Positions 1 to 4,479 of a stretch of 5,670 bases of DNA are shown one piece after another. The notes beneath the pieces are model-generated. The model searched no databases, was not told where the DNA came from, and saw only the letters and a program-made list of their open reading frames with translations. How positions within the stretch are numbered: the stretch's first letter is position 1; every line of letters begins with the position of its first letter. The DNA comes from an uncultured Clostridia bacterium (GTDB lineage: Bacteria > Bacillota > Clostridia > Christensenellales > Borkfalkiaceae): the NCBI GenBank assembly GCA_947629605.1, contig CANREK010000094.1, positions 1 through 5,670 on the forward strand. The letters are read 5' to 3'. Position numbers and translations under genes: made by a program.

Positions 1-753
1 GGGCTCATGCTTGCCGCGGCGCTCGGGAACAGGCCCTTCCGCCTCGAACTGAAAGGCGGGCGCACGGGCGGCAGCTACATCAAGATGACATCTTCCCTCA
101 TTGCGGCATTCGGCGGAACCTGCGAGCGCCTCGGAAACGTCTATGAGGTTTGCCCCATCTCCGTCGCGCCCAAGGAGTTCAATGTGGAGCCCGACGTCTC
201 GGGTGCATGCTATTTTTATGCGCTGTCCCTGCTCTGCAACGCCTCCGTGCTCGTCAAGGGGCTCCATTTCGGCTCCTTACAGGGCGATATGAAGTTTTTG
301 GACCTCTTGCGGGAGAAGGGCGTGCGCGTCCGCGACACCGACGAGGGCATCCTCGCCGACGGAAGCCACGTTCCCTTTTATTACGGCTTCGACGAGGAGA
401 TGCGCGACTATTCCGACCAGACGATGACAGTCGCCGTCCTTGCCGCCTTTGCGGGTTCCCCCTCTATTTTGCGCGGAATTCAGCACATCCGCTCACAGGA
501 GAGCGACCGCGTGAGCGCCATTCTCGATGATCTCAACGCCCTCGGCGTCCGCGCCTTCACCAATGGGGAAGATATCTTCATCGAGCCCGAACCCGTGCGG
601 CCGTGCACGATCAAAACATTCGGTGACCACCGCATCGCGATGGCGTTTGCGCTGGCGGGGCTCAAAATCGGGAATGTGGAGATCGACGACCCCGCCTGCT
701 GCGCCAAGACCTTCCCAGATTTCTTTGAAGTCATCGATTTTCTCACAACATAA
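1..753 (+). CDS. aroA: EPSP synthase (3-phosphoshikimate 1-carboxyvinyltransferase), C-terminal part
   Basis: This gene is cut by the left edge; the frame is open from base 1, so the first internal Met at base 7 is not its start. The enzyme transfers enolpyruvyl from PEP to shikimate-3-phosphate in the cytoplasmic shikimate pathway. The roughly 250 visible residues match the C-terminal half of a protein normally about 430 residues long. Counting from the Met at base 7, recognisable blocks are SYIKMT (23-28), SLQGDMKF (90-97), SDQTMTVA (136-143, Asp137 equivalent to catalytic Asp313 of E. coli), QESDR (164-168, Glu165 equivalent to Glu341), GDHRIAMAFAL (206-216) and CCAKTFPDFF (231-240, Lys234 equivalent to Lys411). 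The DHR and AKTFPD blocks separate it from the related MurA. Oddly, the positions equivalent to E. coli Asn336 and Lys340, which contact shikimate-3-phosphate, read His160 and Gln164. The family call is firm; the alignment was done by eye. Confidence 0.95.
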   Translation, partial: GLMLAAALGNRPFRLELKGGRTGGSYIKMTSSLIAAFGGTCERLGNVYEVCPISVAPKEFNVEPDVSGACYFYALSLLCNASVLVKGLHFGSLQGDMKFLDLLREKGVRVRDTDEGILADGSHVPFYYGFDEEMRDYSDQTMTVAVLAAFAGSPSILRGIQHIRSQESDRVSAILDDLNALGVRAFTNGEDIFIEPEPVRPCTIKTFGDHRIAMAFALAGLKIGNVEIDDPACCAKTFPDFFEVIDFLTT

Positions 754-757
754 AATC

Positions 758-782
758 AAGCCTCGCCGCAGCGAGGCTTTTT
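758..782 (+). terminator. Intrinsic terminator of aroA, possibly bidirectional
   Basis: A perfect 9-bp stem AAGCCTCGC / GCGAGGCTT (758-766 with 771-779) with loop CGCA is followed by a run of five T (778-782). It begins 4 nt after the aroA stop codon. On the minus strand the same stem lies just past the stop codon of the DtxR-family gene and is followed by GATTTTA, a weaker U-tract. It may therefore serve both convergent genes. Confidence 0.9.
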
Positions 783-783
783 C

Positions 784-1146
784 TCATTTTTCGAGGTATT
801 TTTTGAGAAGGACAAAGAGGTCGTCGGAGATGACATGCTCGACGCGGCAAGCGTTATCCTCGGCGAGTTCGCGGTCGGCGCCCATCCGCATGAACACCTC
901 CGTAAAGACGCGGTGCTTTTCGTAGACGTCCTCGGCCTTTTTCTGACCCGCCTCGGTGAGTGTGATCTCTCCGCCGGCGCCGATCTCGATGAAGCCCTCT
1001 TTCTGCAAGAGGTTGACGGCACGGGAAACGCTCGACTTGGCGTAGCCGCGCTCCTCCACGATGTCGACCGAGCGAACGGTGGAGCGCTTGGCTCTCAGGA
1101 GGAGAATGGTCTCCAAATACATCTCCTGCGATTCATGCGTTTTCAT
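784..1146 (-). CDS. DtxR/MntR-family metal-dependent transcriptional repressor (short form)
   Basis: This is a 120-residue cytoplasmic DNA-binding regulator of metal homeostasis. Residues 1-63 form the winged helix-turn-helix (VDIVEERGYAKSSVSRAVNLLQKEGFI), and residues 64-120 the helical dimerisation/metal domain. There is no C-terminal SH3-like domain, so it has MntR-type architecture. Metal ligands can be aligned by eye. Met9 in SQEMYLETI matches Met10 of DtxR, whereas MntR has Asp8 there. ACRVEH (99-104) supplies Cys100, Glu103 and His104, equivalent to DtxR Cys102, Glu105 and His106. His78 in KHR matches DtxR His79. This points to iron rather than manganese sensing, which is an inference. 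The start at 1146 is chosen because AGAGGT lies 6 nt upstream. An in-frame ATG at 1170 lies inside the predicted -10 box, so it cannot be translated from that transcript. The gene stands alone, and no metal transporter is in view. No symbol is given because mntR and ideR cannot be told apart. Confidence 0.9.
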   Translation of the reverse strand: MKTHESQEMYLETILLLRAKRSTVRSVDIVEERGYAKSSVSRAVNLLQKEGFIEIGAGGEITLTEAGQKKAEDVYEKHRVFTEVFMRMGADRELAEDNACRVEHVISDDLFVLLKKYLEK

Positions 1147-1168
1147 TGCCTTACCTCTTTTTTCTTTC

Positions 1169-1183
1169 ATTATACGATATAAT
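1169..1183. promoter_or_regulatory. Inverted repeat over the -10 box, candidate operator
   Basis: The sequence ATTATA-CGA-TATAAT has perfect 6-bp arms around a 3-bp centre. One arm is exactly the -10 hexamer of the DtxR-family gene. A repressor bound here would block RNA polymerase, so negative autoregulation by the DtxR-type protein is a reasonable inference. The arms are AT-only and could partly reflect base composition. MntR and DtxR sites usually have longer arms, so the regulator that binds here is not established. Confidence 0.45.
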
Positions 1184-1197
1184 TTTTCATTTGTAAA
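1169..1197 (-). promoter_or_regulatory. Sigma-70/A-type promoter of the DtxR-family gene
   Basis: On the minus strand, TTTACA (1197-1192) and TATAAT (1174-1169) are separated by exactly 17 bp. The expected start of transcription is near 1162. That leaves a leader of about 16 nt containing the ribosome binding site AGAGGT (1158-1153) ahead of the ATG at 1146. Confidence 0.8.
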
Positions 1198-1210
1198 GAT
1201 AAAAAATTGA

Positions 1211-1256
1211 ATTTTCTCCCATTTTTATCGCAAAAAATCGAGAAAATGGGGAAAAT
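1211..1256. repeat. Imperfect inverted repeat between phosphatase and regulator genes, possible weak terminator
   Basis: The arms at 1211-1225 (ATTTTCTCCCATTTT) and 1243-1256 (AAAATGGGGAAAAT) pair over 14 bp with one bulged T, enclosing a 17-nt loop. Read on the minus strand, the structure starts 6 nt after the phosphatase stop codon and is followed by TCAATTTTTT. It could act as a weak terminator for that gene. The stem has only four G-C pairs and a long loop, so the call is tentative. Confidence 0.4.
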
Positions 1257-1262
1257 CGCCGC

Positions 1263-1733
1263 TCATTCGCCCAAGACGCCGCTCTCTTTCAGATAGGCCA
1301 AAAGGCAGGTACAGCCCTCCTCGATGTCTCGATAGGTATCGTCAAAATTCCCCGTGTACCAAGGGTCGGCGATCGGCCGCGGGCGGGGAGAAAACTCCAA
1401 AAGCATCCGAACTTTGGCGGCGTTCTGTTCCCCGACGATCTCCCTCATGTCCTCGACGTTCCAACGGTCCATGCCGATGAGGAGATCGAACGCGTCACCG
1501 TCCGCCCTCGTCATGAGCCTCGCGCTGTGCGGAACGAGCGGGATCCCCTTCCGCTTCAAGATCTCCCGCGTACCGCGGTGCGGCGGATTTCCGATCTCGT
1601 CGGTATGGGCGGCCGCGGATGCGACCTCAACCTTGTCGCCGCATCCCGCCGTTTTTATGACGTGCGCCATGACGCTCTCGGCCATGGGCGACCTGCAAAT
1701 GTTTCCGTGACACACAAATAAAATTCTGAACAT
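1263..1733 (-). CDS. Low-molecular-weight protein tyrosine phosphatase
   Basis: This 156-residue cytoplasmic phosphatase hydrolyses phosphotyrosine through a cysteinyl-phosphate intermediate. Close relatives include YwlE-type protein arginine phosphatases. The N-terminus reads MFRILFVCHGNICRSPMAE and contains the C-X5-R active-site loop (Cys8 to Arg14) followed by Ser15. The general acid Asp123 lies in DPWYTGNF (123-130), the usual DP-W/Y motif. Length is typical for the family. The ATG at 1733 places MFRILFVC at the standard N-terminus. A TTG four codons upstream is possible, but neither start has a strong Shine-Dalgarno sequence. The substrate cannot be told from sequence. The motif resembles the LMW-PTP branch rather than thioredoxin-coupled ArsC, because the Cys pair typical of arsenate reductases is not apparent. 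It is divergent from the Xre gene and probably monocistronic. Confidence 0.93.
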   Translation of the reverse strand: MFRILFVCHGNICRSPMAESVMAHVIKTAGCGDKVEVASAAAHTDEIGNPPHRGTREILKRKGIPLVPHSARLMTRADGDAFDLLIGMDRWNVEDMREIVGEQNAAKVRMLLEFSPRPRPIADPWYTGNFDDTYRDIEEGCTCLLAYLKESGVLGE

Positions 1734-1898
1734 TTTTTGTCTCAAATTTTCAATCTTTTCAAACTTTACAAAATTATCATCGATTTGGCGGACTTTTTTT
1801 CATTCAAACTGAAAGTTTTCATAAAAAAGTTTGTAAAAATTATAATTTTTTTCATAAAAAGTATTGCAATTCACAAACAATCGTGTTATAATGTAGGC
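1734..1898. other. AT-rich divergent intergenic region with palindromes and direct repeats
   Basis: This 165-bp spacer separates the phosphatase (minus) from the Xre regulator (plus). It holds a perfect 16-bp palindrome AAAAATTATAATTTTT (1835-1850). It also holds two near-identical direct repeats, TTTTCATAAAAAAGT (1816-1830) and TTTTCATAAAAAGT (1849-1862), 33 bp apart measured at the shared CAT. The octamer TTTACAAA (1765-1772) recurs in inverted orientation as TTTGTAAA (1830-1837). On the minus strand a possible phosphatase promoter is TTGCAA (1869-1864) with TATAAT (1844-1839), but its 19-bp spacer makes it weak. A plus-strand reading frame covers the spacer but gives a low-complexity Phe/Ile/Lys-rich peptide and is not a gene. 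Confidence 0.6.
1864..1892 (+). promoter_or_regulatory. Extended -10 promoter of the Xre-type regulator
   Basis: TTGCAA (1864-1869) and TATAAT (1887-1892) are 17 bp apart, and TGT just before the hexamer provides an extended -10 (TGn) motif. The -10 ends at 1892, so transcription is expected to start at about 1899, the A of the regulator's ATG. The -35 lies in a perfect 8-bp palindrome, ATTGCAAT (1863-1870). Confidence 0.8.
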
Positions 1899-2102
1899 AT
1901 GAAAATTTTCTCGGAAAGGCTTTTGGAGCTTAGAAAGGAACGTGGTCTGTCACAGGCCACCATCGCAAGAGACCTGAGCGTCAGTCTTGGGATCGTATGC
2001 TATTGGGAGAGGAACAAGAGTGACCCTACGGCATCCAATATCGCCAAGCTCGCGCGCTACTTCAATGTGACGAGCGATTATCTGCTCGGTCTCGCCGAAT
2101 GA
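1899..2102 (+). CDS. Small Xre/Cro-CI type helix-turn-helix regulator
   Basis: This 67-residue protein is almost entirely one HTH_3 (Cro/CI) DNA-binding domain. It opens with KIFSERLLELRKERGLSQ. The helix-turn-helix spans roughly residues 18-38 (LSQATIARDLSVSLGIVCYWE). The C-terminal family signature DPTASNIAKLARYFNVTSDYLLGL follows at 42-65. It has no sensor or dimerisation domain, so a ligand cannot be inferred. The start at 1899 matches the usual N-terminus of the family, and further upstream the reading frame crosses the promoter. There is no Shine-Dalgarno sequence and the predicted transcript begins at the ATG, so translation may be leaderless. An in-frame TTG at 1923 has purine-rich GGAAAGG nearby, but only 3 nt away, and it would cost the first helix. 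The gene is monocistronic, with no toxin or phage gene beside it. Its targets are unknown; its own promoter is the natural first guess. Confidence 0.87.
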   Translation: MKIFSERLLELRKERGLSQATIARDLSVSLGIVCYWERNKSDPTASNIAKLARYFNVTSDYLLGLAE

Positions 2103-2162
2103 TTTTTTTCGTGACTTTGGGATTTTAAGGCGCCGTGCGTTGACGCAGTATTTTCTTCGTGG

Positions 2163-2202
2163 AAAAAATCCGAACCGATCCGCCCTGTGGGCGGATTTTT
2201 TT
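2163..2202. terminator. Nested, bidirectional intrinsic terminator between Xre gene and M50 operon
   Basis: The inner stem is ATCCGCCC / GGGCGGAT (2178-2185 with 2189-2196), with loop TGT and seven T at 2196-2202, a strong plus-strand terminator. A competing outer stem pairs AAAAAATCCG (2163-2172) with CGGATTTTTT (2192-2201). Read on the minus strand, the RNA likewise ends in CGGATTTTTT. The element can therefore stop both the Xre transcript and the convergent operon. The stop codon of the M50 gene (2203-2201) lies at its edge. Confidence 0.85.
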
Positions 2203-3031
2203 ATGGTTCGAGCTCGGAAAGTTCCTCTCTCTCCTCTTCCGTCAGGTACATTTGAAGGGAGCGCAGCCGTTCGAGTACTTCCCCCGCCGCATTCCTTTCC
2301 CCCATCTCTTTGAGATAGTGAAATTGCAGGAGCAGAAGTGCATGATAGGCGGGAAGATCTTCCCGCACGACGGGTGCCGAAAAGAGCAGATCCCGTTCCA
2401 AATCGGAATACTTGCCGCGATACAAAATCCCCTGCGCGGTGAGCACGCGGAGCATGACTTCCTCCTCCGCGGCACAGCGGAAGAGGCCGAAGAGCACGGC
2501 GCCGTCCGTTTTCCCGGCGGGAAGTTCCACGGGATAGAGCGCGATGAGCCCCTCATAGAGGAGCAAAATGCCCATCATTCCGCCGAACAGCAGCCCCGCA
2601 TGATACGGAAGCGTGAGGAACAGCGCAAGGAGCGCTCCGCCGATCGCAAGGCAGAGGAGCGGCCCGCCCAACGTAAAGAAAACCGTCTTTGTGCGGATAT
2701 GGGCTCCATTTTTGGGGACCATCTCCGTCGCCCCCGCAAAGTTGGGATTGACGAACTTGACTTTCCCCCGCGCGAAGCGAAGATAGGACAGCGTCACCCC
2801 GACAAATTTCATGCCGACGAGCCATCCGAAAAGCAGGTGCCCCGCTTCATGCAGCATGGCGGGAATGCGCAGGATGACGGCGAGGATGACGACGTTGATG
2901 ACGACGGCTTCCGCAACGCCCGAAGGGTTCGGCGTCGCAAACAAAAAGAGCAGCACGACGCCCGCGATCGAGCCGCACCAGAGCAGAAAGCTCAATATAT
3001 TGTATATAATTCTCTTTGTTCTGCCGCTCAT
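2201..3031 (-). CDS. M50 (site-2 protease)-like membrane zinc metalloprotease
   Basis: This 276-residue protein is predicted to be an integral membrane protease. Hydrophobic segments lie at about 8-32, 38-60, 115-140 and 144-167. The zinc motif HEAGH is at 61-65, within MLHEAGHLLFGWLVGMKF. The GGPL segment at 122-125 resembles the AGP-type loop of site-2 proteases. KTDG at 174-177 probably supplies the third zinc ligand (Asp176), where the family more often has NPDG or LDG. Residues 185-276 form a hydrophilic, helix-rich, acidic C-terminal region that I do not recognise. Family members cleave substrates within the membrane, often to release regulators; the substrate here is unknown. The start codon shares ATGA with the stop of the ppx/gppA gene, with GGAG 5 nt upstream (3040-3037), which indicates translational coupling. 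SpoIVFB is a sporulation M50 protease, but I see no specific similarity beyond the motifs. An inactive homologue is unlikely because both zinc motifs appear intact. Confidence 0.8.
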   Translation of the reverse strand: MSGRTKRIIYNILSFLLWCGSIAGVVLLFLFATPNPSGVAEAVVINVVILAVILRIPAMLHEAGHLLFGWLVGMKFVGVTLSYLRFARGKVKFVNPNFAGATEMVPKNGAHIRTKTVFFTLGGPLLCLAIGGALLALFLTLPYHAGLLFGGMMGILLLYEGLIALYPVELPAGKTDGAVLFGLFRCAAEEEVMLRVLTAQGILYRGKYSDLERDLLFSAPVVREDLPAYHALLLLQFHYLKEMGERNAAGEVLERLRSLQMYLTEEEREELSELEP

Positions 3032-3882
3032 TTTAGCTCCATGAGGGCGAGATAGCCCTCCAAATTGTCCCGATCGGAGAATCTGACTTCATCCAGCCCC
3101 ATTTTTTCCATAATTTTTTGAAGCAGAAGCGTCGCGCCCGCCAAGATGTCGGCGCGGGCGGGATCCATGCCCCTTAACCCCTTTCTCTCCTCCAATGAGA
3201 GTGAAAATAGCAACTTCGCCATGTCGCCGACCCAGCGGATGCCGAGCGGCGTATCCTGCAAAACGGCGGGATCGTAGACGTTGAGTTCATGTTTGAGACA
3301 CGCCAAGGTGGAAGCCGTTCCTCCGACCGCATAGACGCGCTTGCCCGTTGCACGCGGGAGAGAAATCAACTCCGCCTCGATGCGGGAGGAAAGCGCTTTG
3401 ATATCTTCGCCGCAGGAATCGTGCAGACGGACCGCGCCGACGTTGAAACTGCGGGAAAAATTCGTTTTTCCGCCCTCGACAAGGCTGATTTCCGTACTTG
3501 CGCCGCCGATATCGAGGATCCCGCCGTCCAAATCTCCCAAGGCGCCGAGGATGGCAAGGCGGGCTTCATCCTTCCCCGAAACGACGTCGATGTCGATCCC
3601 CGTGCGGCGTTGCACAAGGTTGCGGAATTCGGCTCCGTTCTCGGCGGAGCGGACCGCGGCGGTCGCAAAGGCAAAAATTTTCGCCCCCGCTTCTCTCCCT
3701 TCCGCAACAAATTCGTCGATCGCTTGGACCGTGCGCTCGGCGGAGAGCGGTGAGATCTTCCCCGTGGCATCCAATCCCTCCCCGAGACGGGTCGTTTTTA
3801 CCTTTTTATATAAAGTTTTTCCGTCCGCCCATAGCATGAGGCGAACGGAATTTGAGCCGATATCGATGATCGCGTATTTCAC
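3028..3882 (-). CDS. Ppx/GppA-family phosphatase (exopolyphosphatase-like, short form)
   Basis: This 284-residue protein of the ASKHA (actin/Hsp70-like) fold hydrolyses polyphosphate or pppGpp in the better-studied members. Motifs run in family order: DIGSNSVRL (7-15, first phosphate loop), ATAAVRSAENGAEF (73-86), VVSGKDEARL (100-109), DIGGASTEIS (124-133, second phosphate loop with Ala where Gly is usual), NVGAVRLHD (147-155), AVGGTASTLACL (185-196) and RADILAG (243-249). The protein lacks the C-terminal HD-like domain of the 500-residue E. coli enzymes and corresponds to the roughly 300-residue single-module form common in Gram-positive bacteria. The start is GTG at 3882, which gives the canonical VKYAIIDIGSNS and overlaps the upstream stop in GTGA. 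TTG codons further upstream would add residues not seen in the family. Whether it acts on polyphosphate or on pppGpp cannot be decided from sequence. Confidence 0.9.
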   Translation of the reverse strand: MKYAIIDIGSNSVRLMLWADGKTLYKKVKTTRLGEGLDATGKISPLSAERTVQAIDEFVAEGREAGAKIFAFATAAVRSAENGAEFRNLVQRRTGIDIDVVSGKDEARLAILGALGDLDGGILDIGGASTEISLVEGGKTNFSRSFNVGAVRLHDSCGEDIKALSSRIEAELISLPRATGKRVYAVGGTASTLACLKHELNVYDPAVLQDTPLGIRWVGDMAKLLFSLSLEERKGLRGMDPARADILAGATLLLQKIMEKMGLDEVRFSDRDNLEGYLALMELK

Positions 3883-4154
3883 TTCTTTTTCCAACCTTGC
3901 ATGATGGCACGCCAATAGAGCGCATCGCCCGTGAGATATTCGTCGAGGATCCCCTCTTCATTTTCGATCTTTTGGTTGTACGCCTCGATCTCCTTGTCGA
4001 GCCGATTGCTCTCGGCAGCGCCCACGCCGATCTGCACGAATTGGATGATGAGCACGATCAAGAGAAATAAGACCACGAGAACACCGCCGACCGTTGCCCC
4101 GACGGCAATGCGGCGATTTTTAGCCTCGATTTGCGCTCTTTCCTCTTCTTCCAT
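3879..4154 (-). CDS. divIC: DivIC/FtsB-like septum formation initiator
   Basis: This 91-residue bitopic membrane protein has a short acidic cytoplasmic tail (1-13), a transmembrane helix at about 16-42 (GGVLVVLFLLIVLIIQFVQIG), then a coiled-coil stretch at 48-70 (ESNRLDKEIEAYNQKIENEEG). It ends DALYWRAIMQGWKKK. This layout is that of DivIC and FtsB, which with FtsL and DivIB/FtsQ link the divisome to septal wall synthesis. Sequence similarity is low, as is usual for the family, so position carries much of the call: yabP-yabQ-divIC is the order in Bacillus subtilis. The start at 4154 has AGAGGA 10 nt upstream (4170-4165). An in-frame ATG at 4190 lies inside the predicted -10 box and is rejected. 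The 5' end overlaps yabQ by 35 nt, and the 3' end overlaps ppx by GTGA. Confidence 0.82.
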   Translation of the reverse strand: MEEEERAQIEAKNRRIAVGATVGGVLVVLFLLIVLIIQFVQIGVGAAESNRLDKEIEAYNQKIENEEGILDEYLTGDALYWRAIMQGWKKK

Positions 4155-4479
4155 GGTTCGATTTTCCTCTGTGTCTTTCAGTGAGACCATTATACAACTT
4201 TTCCGAGAAAAAAGCAACGATTTTATGGAAACTTTTCAAATAAAGGAAAAGACCGAGCGTGAGGCCCAAGATGTAATAAAATCGCAGCGGCGGCATGCGG
4301 AAGGAGACCGCAAACAGCAGATACACCGCCCCAAAGGCGATGCAGAAGAGAAAATCGCACAAGATCCTCACCCATCGCATGCGGAGCGGCGCTCGGAGAA
4401 GGAAAAAAACATCGTAAAGGACACCGCCCACGATGCCGATGAGGATGCAGAGGAGAAAGATGCGGAGCTGTTCGGTCAT
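4120..4479 (-). CDS. yabQ: YabQ-like spore cortex biosynthesis membrane protein
   Basis: This is a 119-residue protein with three predicted membrane helices at about 5-28, 38-60 and 66-88, and a basic hydrophilic tail (100-119, rich in Arg, Lys and Gly). The N-terminal pattern GIVGGVLYDVFFLLRAPLR, the second helix beginning after an aspartate, and the RFYYILGLTLGLFLYL segment are typical of YabQ. In B. subtilis YabQ localises to the forespore membranes and is needed for cortex formation. The ATG at 4479 overlaps the yabP stop (ATGA), with no Shine-Dalgarno of its own, so it is likely translated by coupling. The longer open frame upstream of 4479 is out-of-frame yabP sequence and was not used. 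The tail coincides with the divIC promoter and the start of divIC. Sequence conservation may therefore reflect those signals as much as the protein. Confidence 0.85.
   Translation of the reverse strand: MTEQLRIFLLCILIGIVGGVLYDVFFLLRAPLRMRWVRILCDFLFCIAFGAVYLLFAVSFRMPPLRFYYILGLTLGLFLYLKSFHKIVAFFSEKLYNGLTERHRGKSNHGRRGKSANRG
4189..4217 (-). promoter_or_regulatory. Vegetative promoter of divIC, embedded in the 3' end of yabQ
   Basis: On the minus strand, TTGCTT (4217-4212) and TATAAT (4194-4189) are separated by 17 bp. Transcription would begin near 4182, giving a leader of about 28 nt with AGAGGA before the divIC ATG at 4154. The element lies wholly inside the yabQ coding sequence. It would allow divIC, ppx/gppA and the M50 gene to be expressed without yabP and yabQ. 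Confidence 0.7.

Noticed and set aside
1263..1733. Arsenate reductase (ArsC) identity for the phosphatase
   Set aside because: The C-X5-R loop and DPWY acid loop fit LMW-PTP. The additional redox cysteine pair of thioredoxin-coupled ArsC is not apparent, and no ars genes are nearby.
1864..1880. Rex-type operator (TTGTGAA...TTCACAA)
   Set aside because: Only the TTCACAA half is present; the other half reads TTGCAA and spacing does not fit.
1737..1898. N-terminal extension of the Xre gene (54 extra codons)
   Set aside because: The extra peptide is Phe/Ile/Lys-rich translation of the AT-rich spacer, contains the promoter hexamers, and is absent from the HTH family.
1899..2102. Antitoxin of a toxin-antitoxin pair or a phage remnant
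   Set aside because: No partner toxin or phage gene adjoins it; it is followed by a terminator and a convergent operon.
2159..3055. Long plus-strand reading frame of about 298 codons
   Set aside because: It lies antisense to the M50 gene, gives a Glu/Arg/His-rich protein without any recognisable domain, and starts inside the terminator. The minus-strand reading has zinc motifs, membrane helices and a coupled start.
3289..3904. Two overlapping plus-strand reading frames opposite ppx/gppA
   Set aside because: Neither product shows a domain, and the minus strand carries a full ordered set of Ppx/GppA motifs.
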